A model generated the notes under the pieces. The model did not search any database. It was not told the DNA's origin and saw nothing but the letters and a program-made list of their open reading frames with translations. 7,434 bases of DNA from Bacteroidota bacterium (lineage in GTDB: Bacteria > Bacteroidota > Ignavibacteria > Ignavibacteriales > Ignavibacteriaceae), in the NCBI GenBank assembly GCA_021796135.1, contig JAJYOQ010000195.1, positions 1-7,434 on the forward strand. The letters are read 5' to 3'. The translations under genes and the position numbers were made by a program. This document shows positions 1 to 7,124 of this stretch, piece after piece. How positions within the stretch are numbered: position 1 is the stretch's first letter; each line of letters starts with the position of its first letter.

Positions 1-239
1 TCTTGATACAATACTTCCTGTTTAATCCAATTACGGATAATTTCTTCCCGGTAAAAATTTTTCTCACCTTCGGAACTTGCAAATGAGTCAAATTCTTTCT
101 GGGTCAAATATTTATTATTAACCCTCGCAATAAAATTTTTATTCCCTTTTTCTTTTGAACAGCCGCCAATAATAGATAATACACAAAAGAAAGCGATAAA
201 ATAATTAGTCTTTTTTAAATGCTTTTGCGAGTTCGTCAT
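1..239 (-). CDS. SurA-N-like lipoprotein, probable peptidyl-prolyl isomerase, 3' part cut by window edge
   Basis: The first 79 residues of an exported lipoprotein are visible; the rest lies left of the window. The ATG is at 237-239. Residues 6-10 (KHLKK) form a basic n-region, 13-24 a hydrophobic core, and Ile-Gly-Gly-Cys at 24-27 a lipobox, so Cys27 should be the acylated residue. After a short polar linker come residues resembling the N-terminal helical domain of SurA/PrsA-type foldases: an 'ARVNNKYLTQKEFDSF' stretch at about 36-51, then a helix ending 'NWIKQEVLYQ'. The parvulin domain itself would be outside the window, so isomerase activity is inferred from this N-domain and from the upstream isomerase gene. 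The start lies 35 bp inside that gene in another frame and has no clear Shine-Dalgarno sequence, which suggests translational coupling. I chose it because it gives a complete signal peptide and no other in-frame start precedes the lipobox. Confidence 0.75.
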   Translation of the reverse strand, partial: MTNSQKHLKKTNYFIAFFCVLSIIGGCSKEKGNKNFIARVNNKYLTQKEFDSFASSEGEKNFYREEIIRNWIKQEVLYQ

Positions 240-2181
240 AAAATATTTGTGGTTTATAGAATTTTCGCAAACTTTCGATATAGTTATTTTCCAATCTTTT
301 ACTTTCGGCATCCTGGAAAGCGCCAGTAACTTCAGCTCTAGCTTCCTCGAAAGTTTTCAGCCGAGAAGGTTTTCGAGCGATAAGAGAAACGATAGAATAG
401 CCACCGTTAGATTCAAAGACATTAGAGAAATCACCCGGATTTTTGAGAGAGTTAGCGATCTCGGATAATTGAGATGAAGTAACATCCTGGAATCCCCAGA
501 CACCTTTTTTATCTTTAAGACCCGGGCGCTGGGTATATAATCCAGCCAGAGAATCGAAATTAGCGCCATCTTTTAACAATTGATAATAATGGTCACAAGT
601 CGAATCCGAAGTACAGAATATTTCTGAATAATCGACCTGAGGAGAAGTTTTATAGTTGTCTTTAGTTGACAGATAAAAATCATACAATTTAGTAGAATCA
701 ATTTTTATTTTATTCCAGACTTCCTGATTTTGGAGTTTAAAGATATAGATACCCTCCTTATAACTATTCATAAGAGCAGCGAATTCCTTATCGGTTTTAT
801 CAAGGTTAAGGGCATCTTCTTCAAGGACCACATCACCGCTAATTTTTTTAAGAGCAGAGGTAAGGATTCCAGCACTAGCATTATGGTTAGCATAATCCGG
901 AATAGAACCCATTCTATTCCAAAAATCTCCAGCAGTTTCAGATTTATTATCATAAGAAAATATTTCGAGATCTTTAATTTTATCGATATTTTCTGAAGGT
1001 TCGCCGATTTTAGAAGTATCGGCATTACCAATTAAAGTTTCAAAGTTTTTTTCATTCAGATTGTAGTTATAATTTCTTTTAAGTTTAGCGACAAGGGAGT
1101 CATACTCTTCCTGATATCTAATTTGCTGGAACAATTTTTTGAGGTTATCCTTATCCTCGTCGAAAGTGGGGTATGGTTTTCTTCCGGTAAGTTTAATAAT
1201 ATGATAGCCATAGTTAGTTTTAACGATATCAGAGATATCGCCGATATTTTTAAGATCGAAAGCAGCAATAGCAAAAGGTTTCATCATCATACGCATTTCA
1301 AAATAGCCAAGGTCGCCGCCCCGTTTTTTAGAGCCGGGGTCATCCGAATATTTTTCAGCCAGTTTAGCAAAATCGCCGCCGTGTTTAAGCTGATACAAAA
1401 CGGTATCAATTTTAGCGAGAGCTTTAGAGGAGTCAATTTTACCCGCAGAGTCGGCAAAAGCAGCGAGGATATGGCTAGCGCGAATTTCCGGAACTCTAGG
1501 TCTTTTATCAGTCACTTTAATAATATGATATCCAAAAGGGCTTTTGACTACTTCCGGATAGAAATGACCCGGTTCAGTAGCATAGACAGCATCTTCGAAT
1601 TGAGAAGGGAGCTGACCGGCAGTGATATAGTAAAGGTCTCCGCCGTCTTTTTTAGAATAGAGGTCCTGAGAGTATTTTTCAGCCATTTTAGCAAAATCGG
1701 CGCCATTTTTTAGACTATCCAATATTTCATTAGCAAGGATTTTAGCATGACCCCAACCGGAAGAATCGGGGCGGAACATAATATGGCTAACGCGGTACTC
1801 CCATTTTCTTCTTTCATATAATTGTTTAATACCCGGATCCACGATTTGTTTTTCGAGGATATAGCTAACGCCGACTTTCTTTTTATAGTCGGTCAATTCG
1901 TTACTAATAGAAGTATCCTGATCATATCCTCTTACGAATGCATCGCGCAGTTTCAGTTTAAAATCAACATAAAGGTTAAGAAAGTTTTTAAGTTTATCGA
2001 TACTATCCTTTTTAGCGACATCATATCCGCCAACGTTATTAGCGTAAGCAGTTTCGAAATCTTTCATTGTAACTTTTTGATCGCCGAATTTCGCTAAAAC
2101 TATTTGCGAATGTTCGGGAGCGCAAGAAACGAATAAAAACATCAACAAAACCGAGAATAGAGCAGCAATACGTAAATACAT
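205..2181 (-). CDS. Lipoprotein peptidyl-prolyl cis-trans isomerase with two intact and one degenerate parvulin domains
   Basis: This 658-residue protein is probably a periplasmic, membrane-anchored foldase of the SurA/PrsA/PpiC type that helps fold or escort envelope proteins. Residues 1-19 form a signal peptide with Cys20 as the likely lipidation site; the lipobox FVSC is slightly off consensus. Residues 26-125 resemble a SurA N-terminal domain. Parvulin domain 1 spans about 130-226 (SHI at 132-134, FGYHIIK at 216-222). Parvulin domain 2 spans about 233-334 (SHI at 236-238, YGYHIIK at 324-330). Both carry the family's two histidines and the GGDL turn (180-183 and 288-291). A third parvulin-like unit at about 515-603 keeps the fold signature (GANFDSLAGLYT, GVWGF, GGYSIVSL) but has lost both histidines, so it is probably non-catalytic. 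The start is supported by an AGGAGA box 8 nt upstream. The gene follows metG on the same strand after 92 bp and overlaps the next lipoprotein gene. Confidence 0.93.
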   Translation of the reverse strand: MYLRIAALFSVLLMFLFVSCAPEHSQIVLAKFGDQKVTMKDFETAYANNVGGYDVAKKDSIDKLKNFLNLYVDFKLKLRDAFVRGYDQDTSISNELTDYKKKVGVSYILEKQIVDPGIKQLYERRKWEYRVSHIMFRPDSSGWGHAKILANEILDSLKNGADFAKMAEKYSQDLYSKKDGGDLYYITAGQLPSQFEDAVYATEPGHFYPEVVKSPFGYHIIKVTDKRPRVPEIRASHILAAFADSAGKIDSSKALAKIDTVLYQLKHGGDFAKLAEKYSDDPGSKKRGGDLGYFEMRMMMKPFAIAAFDLKNIGDISDIVKTNYGYHIIKLTGRKPYPTFDEDKDNLKKLFQQIRYQEEYDSLVAKLKRNYNYNLNEKNFETLIGNADTSKIGEPSENIDKIKDLEIFSYDNKSETAGDFWNRMGSIPDYANHNASAGILTSALKKISGDVVLEEDALNLDKTDKEFAALMNSYKEGIYIFKLQNQEVWNKIKIDSTKLYDFYLSTKDNYKTSPQVDYSEIFCTSDSTCDHYYQLLKDGANFDSLAGLYTQRPGLKDKKGVWGFQDVTSSQLSEIANSLKNPGDFSNVFESNGGYSIVSLIARKPSRLKTFEEARAEVTGAFQDAESKRLENNYIESLRKFYKPQIFYDELAKAFKKD

Positions 2182-2189
2182 TTATAGTT

Positions 2190-2195
2190 TCTCCT
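2190..2195 (-). promoter_or_regulatory. Strong Shine-Dalgarno sequence of the parvulin lipoprotein gene
   Basis: Read on the minus strand, AGGAGA lies 8 nt before the ATG at 2181. It is one of the clearest ribosome binding sites in the window and fixes the start so that the lipoprotein signal peptide is complete. Confidence 0.75.
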
Positions 2196-2227
2196 ATGAA
2201 ATAAGATTTGTCAAAAAATGGTCGGTT

Positions 2228-2256
2228 ATTTTAGTTATAGAGACTTTGAAAATCAA
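2228..2256 (-). promoter_or_regulatory. Candidate sigma-70-like promoter between metG and the parvulin lipoprotein gene
   Basis: On the minus strand, TTGATT (2251-2256) and TAAAAT (2228-2233) are separated by exactly 17 nt. The -10 box matches TATAAT at five of six positions and the -35 box matches TTGACA at four of six. Transcription from it would start about 40 nt before the ATG at 2181. It could give the foldase genes a promoter independent of metG. In DNA this AT-rich such matches arise by chance, so this is only a candidate. Confidence 0.3.
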
Positions 2257-2273
2257 GGTAATTGAGTTCCTAT

Positions 2274-4316
2274 TTATTTAATACGAGTTCCGTTTTTAAC
2301 ATTATCCGGAACAGACAAAACATTTAAGTTTTTATTTTCATCTTCCACGGCGAGGATCATACCGTTAGACTCATGACCCATAAGTTTAGCAGGTTTAAGA
2401 TTAGCGATCATAACGACCTTTTTGCCGATGATATCTTCGGGAGAATAGGATTTAGCGATACCGGCAATAACCTGTCTTTCTTCATTTTCTAATTTCACTT
2501 TTAGTTTTAATAATTTTTCACTTTTTTCTAATTTTTCGGCACTTATAACTTCGGCAACCAAAAGCTTAATTTTAGTAAAATCATCTATAGTAACGAGTTC
2601 ATCTTTTTTAATTTCGTTATTAGTATCGGGGTTATTTAATTTTTCCATTTGCTGCTCGATTATTTCGTTTTCAATTTTAGGGAAAATAATTTTAGGCTGA
2701 TTCAAAATATGACCTACCGGTAAATTTTCATTTGCACAATTATCCCAGTCAGTTTTAGAGGCATTTAAAATATTAAAAATCTCTTTTGAGGAGAACGGGA
2801 TAACCGGTTCAGTTAATTCAGCCAGGGCATATATAATTTGAAGGCAGACGTAAAGGGTAGTTCCGCATTTATCTTTATTTGAATTAATAGTTTTCCAAGG
2901 TTCGGAATCGTTGAAGTATTTATTACCAGCGCGGGCGAGGTTCATAATTTCTAAAACTCCGTCGCGGATTTTATAAGCCTCAAAGAGTTTTGATATTTTT
3001 CCCGGATATTCGGACAATAAGTTTAGTATATCGGCGTCAATTTTTTCGACATTTTTCTTATCAGGCACCTTACCATCGAAATGTTTTAATACAAAAGTCA
3101 TAGTGCGATTAATAAAATTGCCGAGGATATCAGCCAATTCGCTATTATTACGAGTTTGAAATTCTTTCCAATAGAAATCGGTATCTCTAGTTTCAGGCAG
3201 ATTAGCAGCCAGAGTATATCGTAAGGGGTCAGCCGGGAAAATATTCAGGAAATCAGCGACATCAATACCCCAATGTCTGCTTTTGGAGAATTTTTTTCCT
3301 TCAAAGTTAAGAAATTCATTAGCCGGGACATTTTGGGGCAGGACAAATTTATCATTTCGACCATCATTCCAAGCCATAAGGATAGAAGGGAAGATGATGC
3401 AATGAAAGACCACATTATCTTTACCGATGAAAGCCACATATTTAGTATTCGGGTTCTGCCAATAATCTTTCCACAGATTTTTATTACCGGACAATTCAGA
3501 AAGTTCTTTAGTAGAAGAGATATAGCCCAAAACAGCTTCAAACCAGACATAAAGTACTTTTCCCTGAGCGGAGTCAATTGGAACTTTTATGCCCCAGTCC
3601 AGATCTCTAGTAATAGCGCGATCTTCCAATCCGTCATTAAACCAGCCCCTGCAATATTGCAGGACATTATCTTTCCAGCCATAATTACTATTCATTTCAT
3701 TGATATAATCTTCAAGGCGTTTTTGGTAGTTACCGAGAGGGAAGAACCAATGGGAAGTTTCTTTTAGCACAGGAGATTCGCCAGTAATTTTGCTTTTAGG
3801 TTTTAACAATTCATAAGGCTGGTATAGAGCGCCGCAATTTTCGCATTCATCGCTTCTAGCCTCATCGAATCCGCAATTCGGGCAGACGCCTTCGACGTAG
3901 CGGTCAGGTAAAAACATTTTAGCTTTTTCGTCGTAGAATTGAGTAGATTTTTTCTCTTTAAGAATACCGCGGTTATAAAACTCAAGAAAGAAATCTTTTC
4001 CGGTTTCATGGTGAATCGGGAGACTAGTCCGGGAGTAATTATCGAAGCTTATACCGAATTTTTGAAATGCATCTTTATTTTGATTATGGAATCGATCAAT
4101 AATCTGCTGGGGTTTAACGCCTTCTTTATCCGCCGTAATAGTGATAGGGACGCCATGCTCATCGGAGCCGCAGATGAAGATGATATCATCTCCTTTTAAT
4201 CTTTTATAGCGGACATAGATATCTGCAGGCAGATAGGCACCGCTTAAATGACCAAGGTGAATAGGTCCATTTGCATAAGGCAGCGCAGCAGTAACCAGAA
4301 TTTTTTCTTTAACCAA
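2274..4316 (-). CDS. metG: Methionyl-tRNA synthetase with fused C-terminal tRNA-binding domain
   Basis: This enzyme charges tRNA-Met with methionine in the cytoplasm, using ATP. The 680-residue length matches the usual bacterial form with a C-terminal extension (about 677 in E. coli). The class I catalytic domain opens with ALPYANGPIHLGH: the HIGH motif is His20-Leu-Gly-His23. A zinc knuckle has Cys145, Cys148, Cys158 and Cys161. The KMSKS loop reads KFSKS at 342-346. The helical anticodon-binding domain is about 390-545. A linker of about 30 residues leads to the EMAP/Trbp111-type OB-fold domain at about 577-680, known in this family for dimerisation and tRNA binding (VIAGIAKSY at 616-624, NLKPAKLMG at 639-647, SNGMILA at 650-656). 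The start codon is TTG; the frame upstream closes at a stop with no ATG or GTG between, and the TTG places the HIGH motif at its usual distance. No Shine-Dalgarno sequence is evident. Confidence 0.97.
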   Translation of the reverse strand: MVKEKILVTAALPYANGPIHLGHLSGAYLPADIYVRYKRLKGDDIIFICGSDEHGVPITITADKEGVKPQQIIDRFHNQNKDAFQKFGISFDNYSRTSLPIHHETGKDFFLEFYNRGILKEKKSTQFYDEKAKMFLPDRYVEGVCPNCGFDEARSDECENCGALYQPYELLKPKSKITGESPVLKETSHWFFPLGNYQKRLEDYINEMNSNYGWKDNVLQYCRGWFNDGLEDRAITRDLDWGIKVPIDSAQGKVLYVWFEAVLGYISSTKELSELSGNKNLWKDYWQNPNTKYVAFIGKDNVVFHCIIFPSILMAWNDGRNDKFVLPQNVPANEFLNFEGKKFSKSRHWGIDVADFLNIFPADPLRYTLAANLPETRDTDFYWKEFQTRNNSELADILGNFINRTMTFVLKHFDGKVPDKKNVEKIDADILNLLSEYPGKISKLFEAYKIRDGVLEIMNLARAGNKYFNDSEPWKTINSNKDKCGTTLYVCLQIIYALAELTEPVIPFSSKEIFNILNASKTDWDNCANENLPVGHILNQPKIIFPKIENEIIEQQMEKLNNPDTNNEIKKDELVTIDDFTKIKLLVAEVISAEKLEKSEKLLKLKVKLENEERQVIAGIAKSYSPEDIIGKKVVMIANLKPAKLMGHESNGMILAVEDENKNLNVLSVPDNVKNGTRIK

Positions 4317-4329
4317 ATTGAACCCGATA

Positions 4330-4335
4330 ATTATA
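4330..4335 (-). promoter_or_regulatory. Candidate -10 element of metG
   Basis: The minus strand reads a perfect TATAAT that ends 13 nt before the TTG start codon. A transcript starting at the usual distance would have a leader of only about 6-8 nt, which would agree with the missing Shine-Dalgarno sequence. No good -35 box lies 16-18 nt upstream, so the call is weak. A TTGATA at 4368-4373 is better as a -35 box but does not pair with a good -10 box. Confidence 0.25.
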
Positions 4336-4562
4336 AAATTTAACCTTTAAATATACGGATTTTTTCGCTATCAATTAAAAGAAATAAATAATGCTAAATA
4401 TTCAAATTTTTAGAGATTAACCGGTAAATTTAAGCCATTTGCCGAAAACATATTTTTATAAAGGAAGCTATGTTTTAAGTTAACGTCAAGAAAAATCAGA
4501 TATAAATAAAACAGCTGCTGAAGATAAAGAATTTGGACAAAATAATTTTAGAAGAAAGAGAA

Positions 4563-4568
4563 AGGAAG
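4563..4568 (+). promoter_or_regulatory. Shine-Dalgarno sequence of the LiaF-like gene
   Basis: AGGAAG lies 4 nt before the ATG at 4573. It supports this ATG over the second in-frame ATG at 4579, which would leave a 10-nt spacing. Confidence 0.6.
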
Positions 4569-4572
4569 CAAA

Positions 4573-5286
4573 ATGGATATGAATGAAAGGTCATCAGGCA
4601 ACAGGGTATTTTTTGGAATAATATTAATACTAATCGGGGGATTTTATTTACTAAGCACATTGAATTTAATAAATTTTAATGTTGCGCACGTAATATTTTC
4701 ATTGCCATTTTGGGCGATAATATGGGGAGTAGTCATAGTAAGGAGTTCACACAACAAGGCACTCGGAATATTATTAATATTTCTAGGAACATTATTTTTG
4801 ATACCCAGGATATTCCCAAATGTTCCATACAGCACTAATATATTTTTCCCCATCGCATTAATAGCATTCGGGATGTACATAATTTTTAAAAAAAACTTAA
4901 ATCGGCATAATTGTCACAAGCGATTTAACAGGCAAGTAAATACAGATCAAATTGATGACGTAGCGATTTTTGGCGGAGGGCATAAAGTAATAATAACAGA
5001 AAATTTTAAGGGAGGGAATATTACAGCGATATTCGGCGGATCGGAAATTGATTTATCCAATTGTAAATTAGCCGAAGGCGAGAATGTACTAGATGTATTT
5101 TTAATGTTCGGAGGGACGAGTATTTTTGTACCTAAAGAATGGAGTATTAATGTCAATGTTACACCGTTATTCGGAGGATTTTCTAATAAATGGAGGCGGA
5201 ATTACAGCGGTCCATTTGATACAACCAGGACATTAGTGATAAAAGGAACAGCAATTTTCGGCGGCGGTGAGATAAAATATATTTAG
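4573..5286 (+). CDS. LiaF-like membrane protein (N-terminal four-helix domain, C-terminal FGG-repeat 'toastrack' domain)
   Basis: This 237-residue protein resembles LiaF of Bacillus (about 240 residues) and related cell-envelope-stress membrane proteins. Four hydrophobic segments at about 12-30, 37-57, 63-80 and 88-105 match the LiaI/LiaF-type membrane region. A basic linker follows (106-121, KKNLNRHNCHKRFNRQ). The C-terminal domain has five FGG repeats starting at residues 133, 154, 179, 200 and 229, the signature of the beta-strand 'toastrack' fold found in LiaF/VraT proteins. There is no signal peptide apart from the membrane segments; the basic linker suggests that the repeat domain is cytoplasmic. 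In Firmicutes LiaF controls the LiaRS two-component system; here the gene sits 21 nt ahead of a LytS-type kinase, so an analogous sensing or inhibitory role toward that kinase is inferred. Ile codons are mostly ATA (20 of 31 by hand count), unlike the minus-strand genes. Confidence 0.85.
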   Translation: MDMNERSSGNRVFFGIILILIGGFYLLSTLNLINFNVAHVIFSLPFWAIIWGVVIVRSSHNKALGILLIFLGTLFLIPRIFPNVPYSTNIFFPIALIAFGMYIIFKKNLNRHNCHKRFNRQVNTDQIDDVAIFGGGHKVIITENFKGGNITAIFGGSEIDLSNCKLAEGENVLDVFLMFGGTSIFVPKEWSINVNVTPLFGGFSNKWRRNYSGPFDTTRTLVIKGTAIFGGGEIKYI

Positions 5287-5307
5287 CAGCAAATACGAAA
5301 ATATGAG

Positions 5308-6363
5308 ATGTCAAATAATCCAATTTTAAGTAATAAAAGAAACTTAATTCTTTATTTTATTTTTTGGTTAATAATCGGGATAATAAACTTTGCGCTTTTA
5401 TATCTAGAGCTCAGAGTAAGTTTTGTAACCGCACTGACAGACAGTTTAGTTTTTAGTTCATTGTTAAGCGGTTTAGGATTAAGTTTTTGGTTTCCGGCAA
5501 AGTACATACAATTTGAAAATAAAAATTTTCTTATAGTAATATTTGATCATGTATTAGGGGGAATAATAGCATCAATAATTTGGTTATCCAGCGGATACTT
5601 TATAATAGCATTCATACTCAATAACAGTGAGGGATACACCGCATTTTTCAAAGAGACAATAGTATGGCGATTTACGGCAGGCAATTTATTTTATTATTTG
5701 ATAACATCATTTTATTATTTAATAATTTATTATAATAATTTTCAGGAAAAGATTATACAGGAATCAGAATTAAAGAATCTTATAACAGAAGCAGAGATAA
5801 AGACATTAAAATTTCAGATAAATCCGCATTTTATATTCAACAGTTTAAATTCAATAAGCGCACTAACGACAATAGACGCGGAGAAAGCGCGAGAAATGAT
5901 ACACAAGCTTGCCGATTTTCTTCGATTTACGCTAGCAAATAATGACAAGCAAAAAAATTCTTTCGGAGAAGAATTAAATAATATAAAGCTATATCTTGAT
6001 ATAGAAAAAATTCGATTTGAAGATAAATTTGAATTTATAGAAGAAATTGACGATTGTTGTATAGACGTACAGATACCTAACATGATACTTCAGCCGATAT
6101 TTGAAAATGCGATAAAGCATGCAGTATATGAGACACTGACAAAAGTAATATTGAAAATTAAATGTTTAAAAGAGGATGATTATTTGAAAATTTCGATTGA
6201 AAATAATTTCGATTCATCTTTAGCATCGAAAAAAGGTACAGGGATAGGGTTACAGAACATTGAAAAGAGGCTGAAGCTGATATACGGATCGGATAATTTA
6301 TTAAAAATTGAAAAGCTCAATAATTTGTTTTTGGTAATACTATATATTCCCATACAGGGATGA
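5308..6363 (+). CDS. LytS/YehU-type sensor histidine kinase with four membrane segments
   Basis: This 351-residue membrane kinase should autophosphorylate on histidine and pass phosphate to the regulator encoded 4 nt downstream. The N-terminal half has four hydrophobic stretches (about 12-34, 42-63, 75-104 and 123-142) with short loops and no recognisable extracellular sensor domain. A short helical linker (143-165) leads to the His_kinase family core: QINPHFIFNSLN at 170-181 with His174 as the probable phosphorylation site, the N box LQPIFENAIKHA at 261-272 with Asn267, and the glycine-rich ATP loop GTGIGLQNIEKRL at 310-322. The lack of a sensor domain fits intramembrane sensing or control by the LiaF-like neighbour. 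The ATG at 5308 has no clear Shine-Dalgarno sequence and lies 21 nt after the previous stop, suggesting coupled translation. An out-of-frame ATG at 5303 opens only an eight-codon frame. Confidence 0.93.
   Translation: MSNNPILSNKRNLILYFIFWLIIGIINFALLYLELRVSFVTALTDSLVFSSLLSGLGLSFWFPAKYIQFENKNFLIVIFDHVLGGIIASIIWLSSGYFIIAFILNNSEGYTAFFKETIVWRFTAGNLFYYLITSFYYLIIYYNNFQEKIIQESELKNLITEAEIKTLKFQINPHFIFNSLNSISALTTIDAEKAREMIHKLADFLRFTLANNDKQKNSFGEELNNIKLYLDIEKIRFEDKFEFIEEIDDCCIDVQIPNMILQPIFENAIKHAVYETLTKVILKIKCLKEDDYLKISIENNFDSSLASKKGTGIGLQNIEKRLKLIYGSDNLLKIEKLNNLFLVILYIPIQG
6356..6360 (+). promoter_or_regulatory. Shine-Dalgarno sequence of the response-regulator gene
   Basis: AGGGA, inside the last codons of the kinase gene, lies 7 nt before the ATG at 6368. 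It supports this start and ties translation of the regulator to that of the kinase. Confidence 0.6.
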
Positions 6364-6367
6364 TAAC

Positions 6368-7120
6368 ATGCTGAATAAGATTAAAGTTTTAATAATAGAC
6401 GATGAAAGTCTTGCCCGAGAAATAATAAAGAAATATTTGGCGGACAACGACAGGATATCAATAATCGGGGAATGTTCAAACGGATTTGACGCGATAAAAA
6501 AAATTAATGAAGAAAAGCCAGACATAATATTTTTAGACGTGCAAATGCCAAAAATAAACGGATTTGAAATGTTAGAGCTGATCGATGAGCCCCCGATAAT
6601 AATATTCACCACAGCATTTGATCAATATGCATTAAAAGCATTTGAAGTGAATGCCGCCGATTATCTTTTAAAACCATTTTCTAAAGAAAGATTTGACGAA
6701 GCAGTTGAAAAAGCATTAAATAATGTACAGAATAAATCACATCAGTCTTACATAATAAAGAACCTGATAAAGAGTAACGATGAAAAATCACATTATCTAG
6801 ACAGGATAGTTATTAAAGATTCATCCGCAATTAACATAATACCAATAGATGAAATAATGTATATAGAAGCGCAGGATGATTATGTAATGGTATACAGCAT
6901 CGTGGGAAAATTTTTAAAGCAGAAGACAATGAAATATTATGAAGATCATTTAGATCAGAATTTGTTTGTAAGAATACATCGATCATACATAGTTCCGGTC
7001 AAAAGGATAAAGAGGATAGAATTAGCAGAAAAGAATTCATATCAAGTAAGATTAGAAGATAACATCAAACTGCCGGTAAGTAAAAGCGGATATGACAAAT
7101 TGAAGGAAATATTGAAATAA
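6368..7120 (+). CDS. LytTR-family response regulator (receiver plus LytTR DNA-binding domain)
   Basis: This 250-residue transcription regulator is the presumed partner of the kinase just upstream. The receiver domain (about 5-120) has the acidic pair Asp11-Asp12, the phosphoacceptor Asp57 in IIFLDVQMP, the conserved Thr82 in FTTAFD and Lys102 in LLKPF. A linker at about 121-143 follows. The LytTR domain (about 145-248) is marked by YIEAQDDYVMVY (165-176), FVRIHRSYIVPVKRI (200-214) and LPVSKSGYDKLKEIL (235-249), which match the recognition and core strands of LytTR proteins such as AgrA and AlgR. Length and both domains look complete. The target genes are not shown by the sequence; the operon itself is a reasonable guess. 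Bases 6791-6818, encoding residues 142-150 at the start of the LytTR domain, recur exactly in inverted orientation at 7407-7434. Confidence 0.95.
   Translation: MLNKIKVLIIDDESLAREIIKKYLADNDRISIIGECSNGFDAIKKINEEKPDIIFLDVQMPKINGFEMLELIDEPPIIIFTTAFDQYALKAFEVNAADYLLKPFSKERFDEAVEKALNNVQNKSHQSYIIKNLIKSNDEKSHYLDRIVIKDSSAINIIPIDEIMYIEAQDDYVMVYSIVGKFLKQKTMKYYEDHLDQNLFVRIHRSYIVPVKRIKRIELAEKNSYQVRLEDNIKLPVSKSGYDKLKEILK
6791..6818 (+). repeat. 28-bp inverted repeat, left copy, inside the response-regulator gene
   Basis: All 28 bases are the exact reverse complement of 7407-7434. This copy encodes HYLDRIVIK (residues 142-150), the junction between the receiver linker and the LytTR domain. The match stops at 6819. 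Whether it extends to the left of 6791 cannot be judged, because the partner copy reaches the window edge. Confidence 0.95.
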
Positions 7121-7124
7121 AAAA

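Larger units (their letters stand above)
4317..4572. other. Divergent intergenic region between metG and the LiaF-like gene
   Basis: This 256-bp AT-rich gap should hold the promoters of both gene blocks. I see no RNA gene and no long open frame. A perfect TATAAT sits just before metG on the minus strand. For the plus-strand operon the best I find is TTAACG (4480-4485) and TATAAA (4501-4506), but the 15-nt spacing is short. AAGGAAGC occurs twice, at 4461-4468 and 4563-4570. The second copy is the ribosome binding site of the LiaF-like gene; the first precedes a two-codon reading frame (ATG TTT TAA at 4470-4478) of unknown meaning. I could not identify a convincing pair of LytTR-type binding repeats by eye. 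Confidence 0.5.

Noticed and set aside
1123..1713. Plus-strand open frame of 196 codons opposite the parvulin gene
   Set aside because: It is the antisense of the conserved parvulin domains, rich in Phe, Ser and Ile as expected from a reversed AT-rich gene, with no recognisable motif. Other antisense frames opposite metG and the parvulin gene were rejected for the same reason.
2209..2214. Perfect TTGACA -35 box on the minus strand upstream of the parvulin gene
   Set aside because: With 16-18 nt spacing the -10 position would fall on the ribosome binding site or start codon, and no TATAAT-like box is there.
4470..4478. Two-codon frame ATG TTT TAA preceded by AAGGAAG, as a possible leader peptide
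   Set aside because: It is too short to show coding bias and has no attenuator structure next to it; chance is sufficient.
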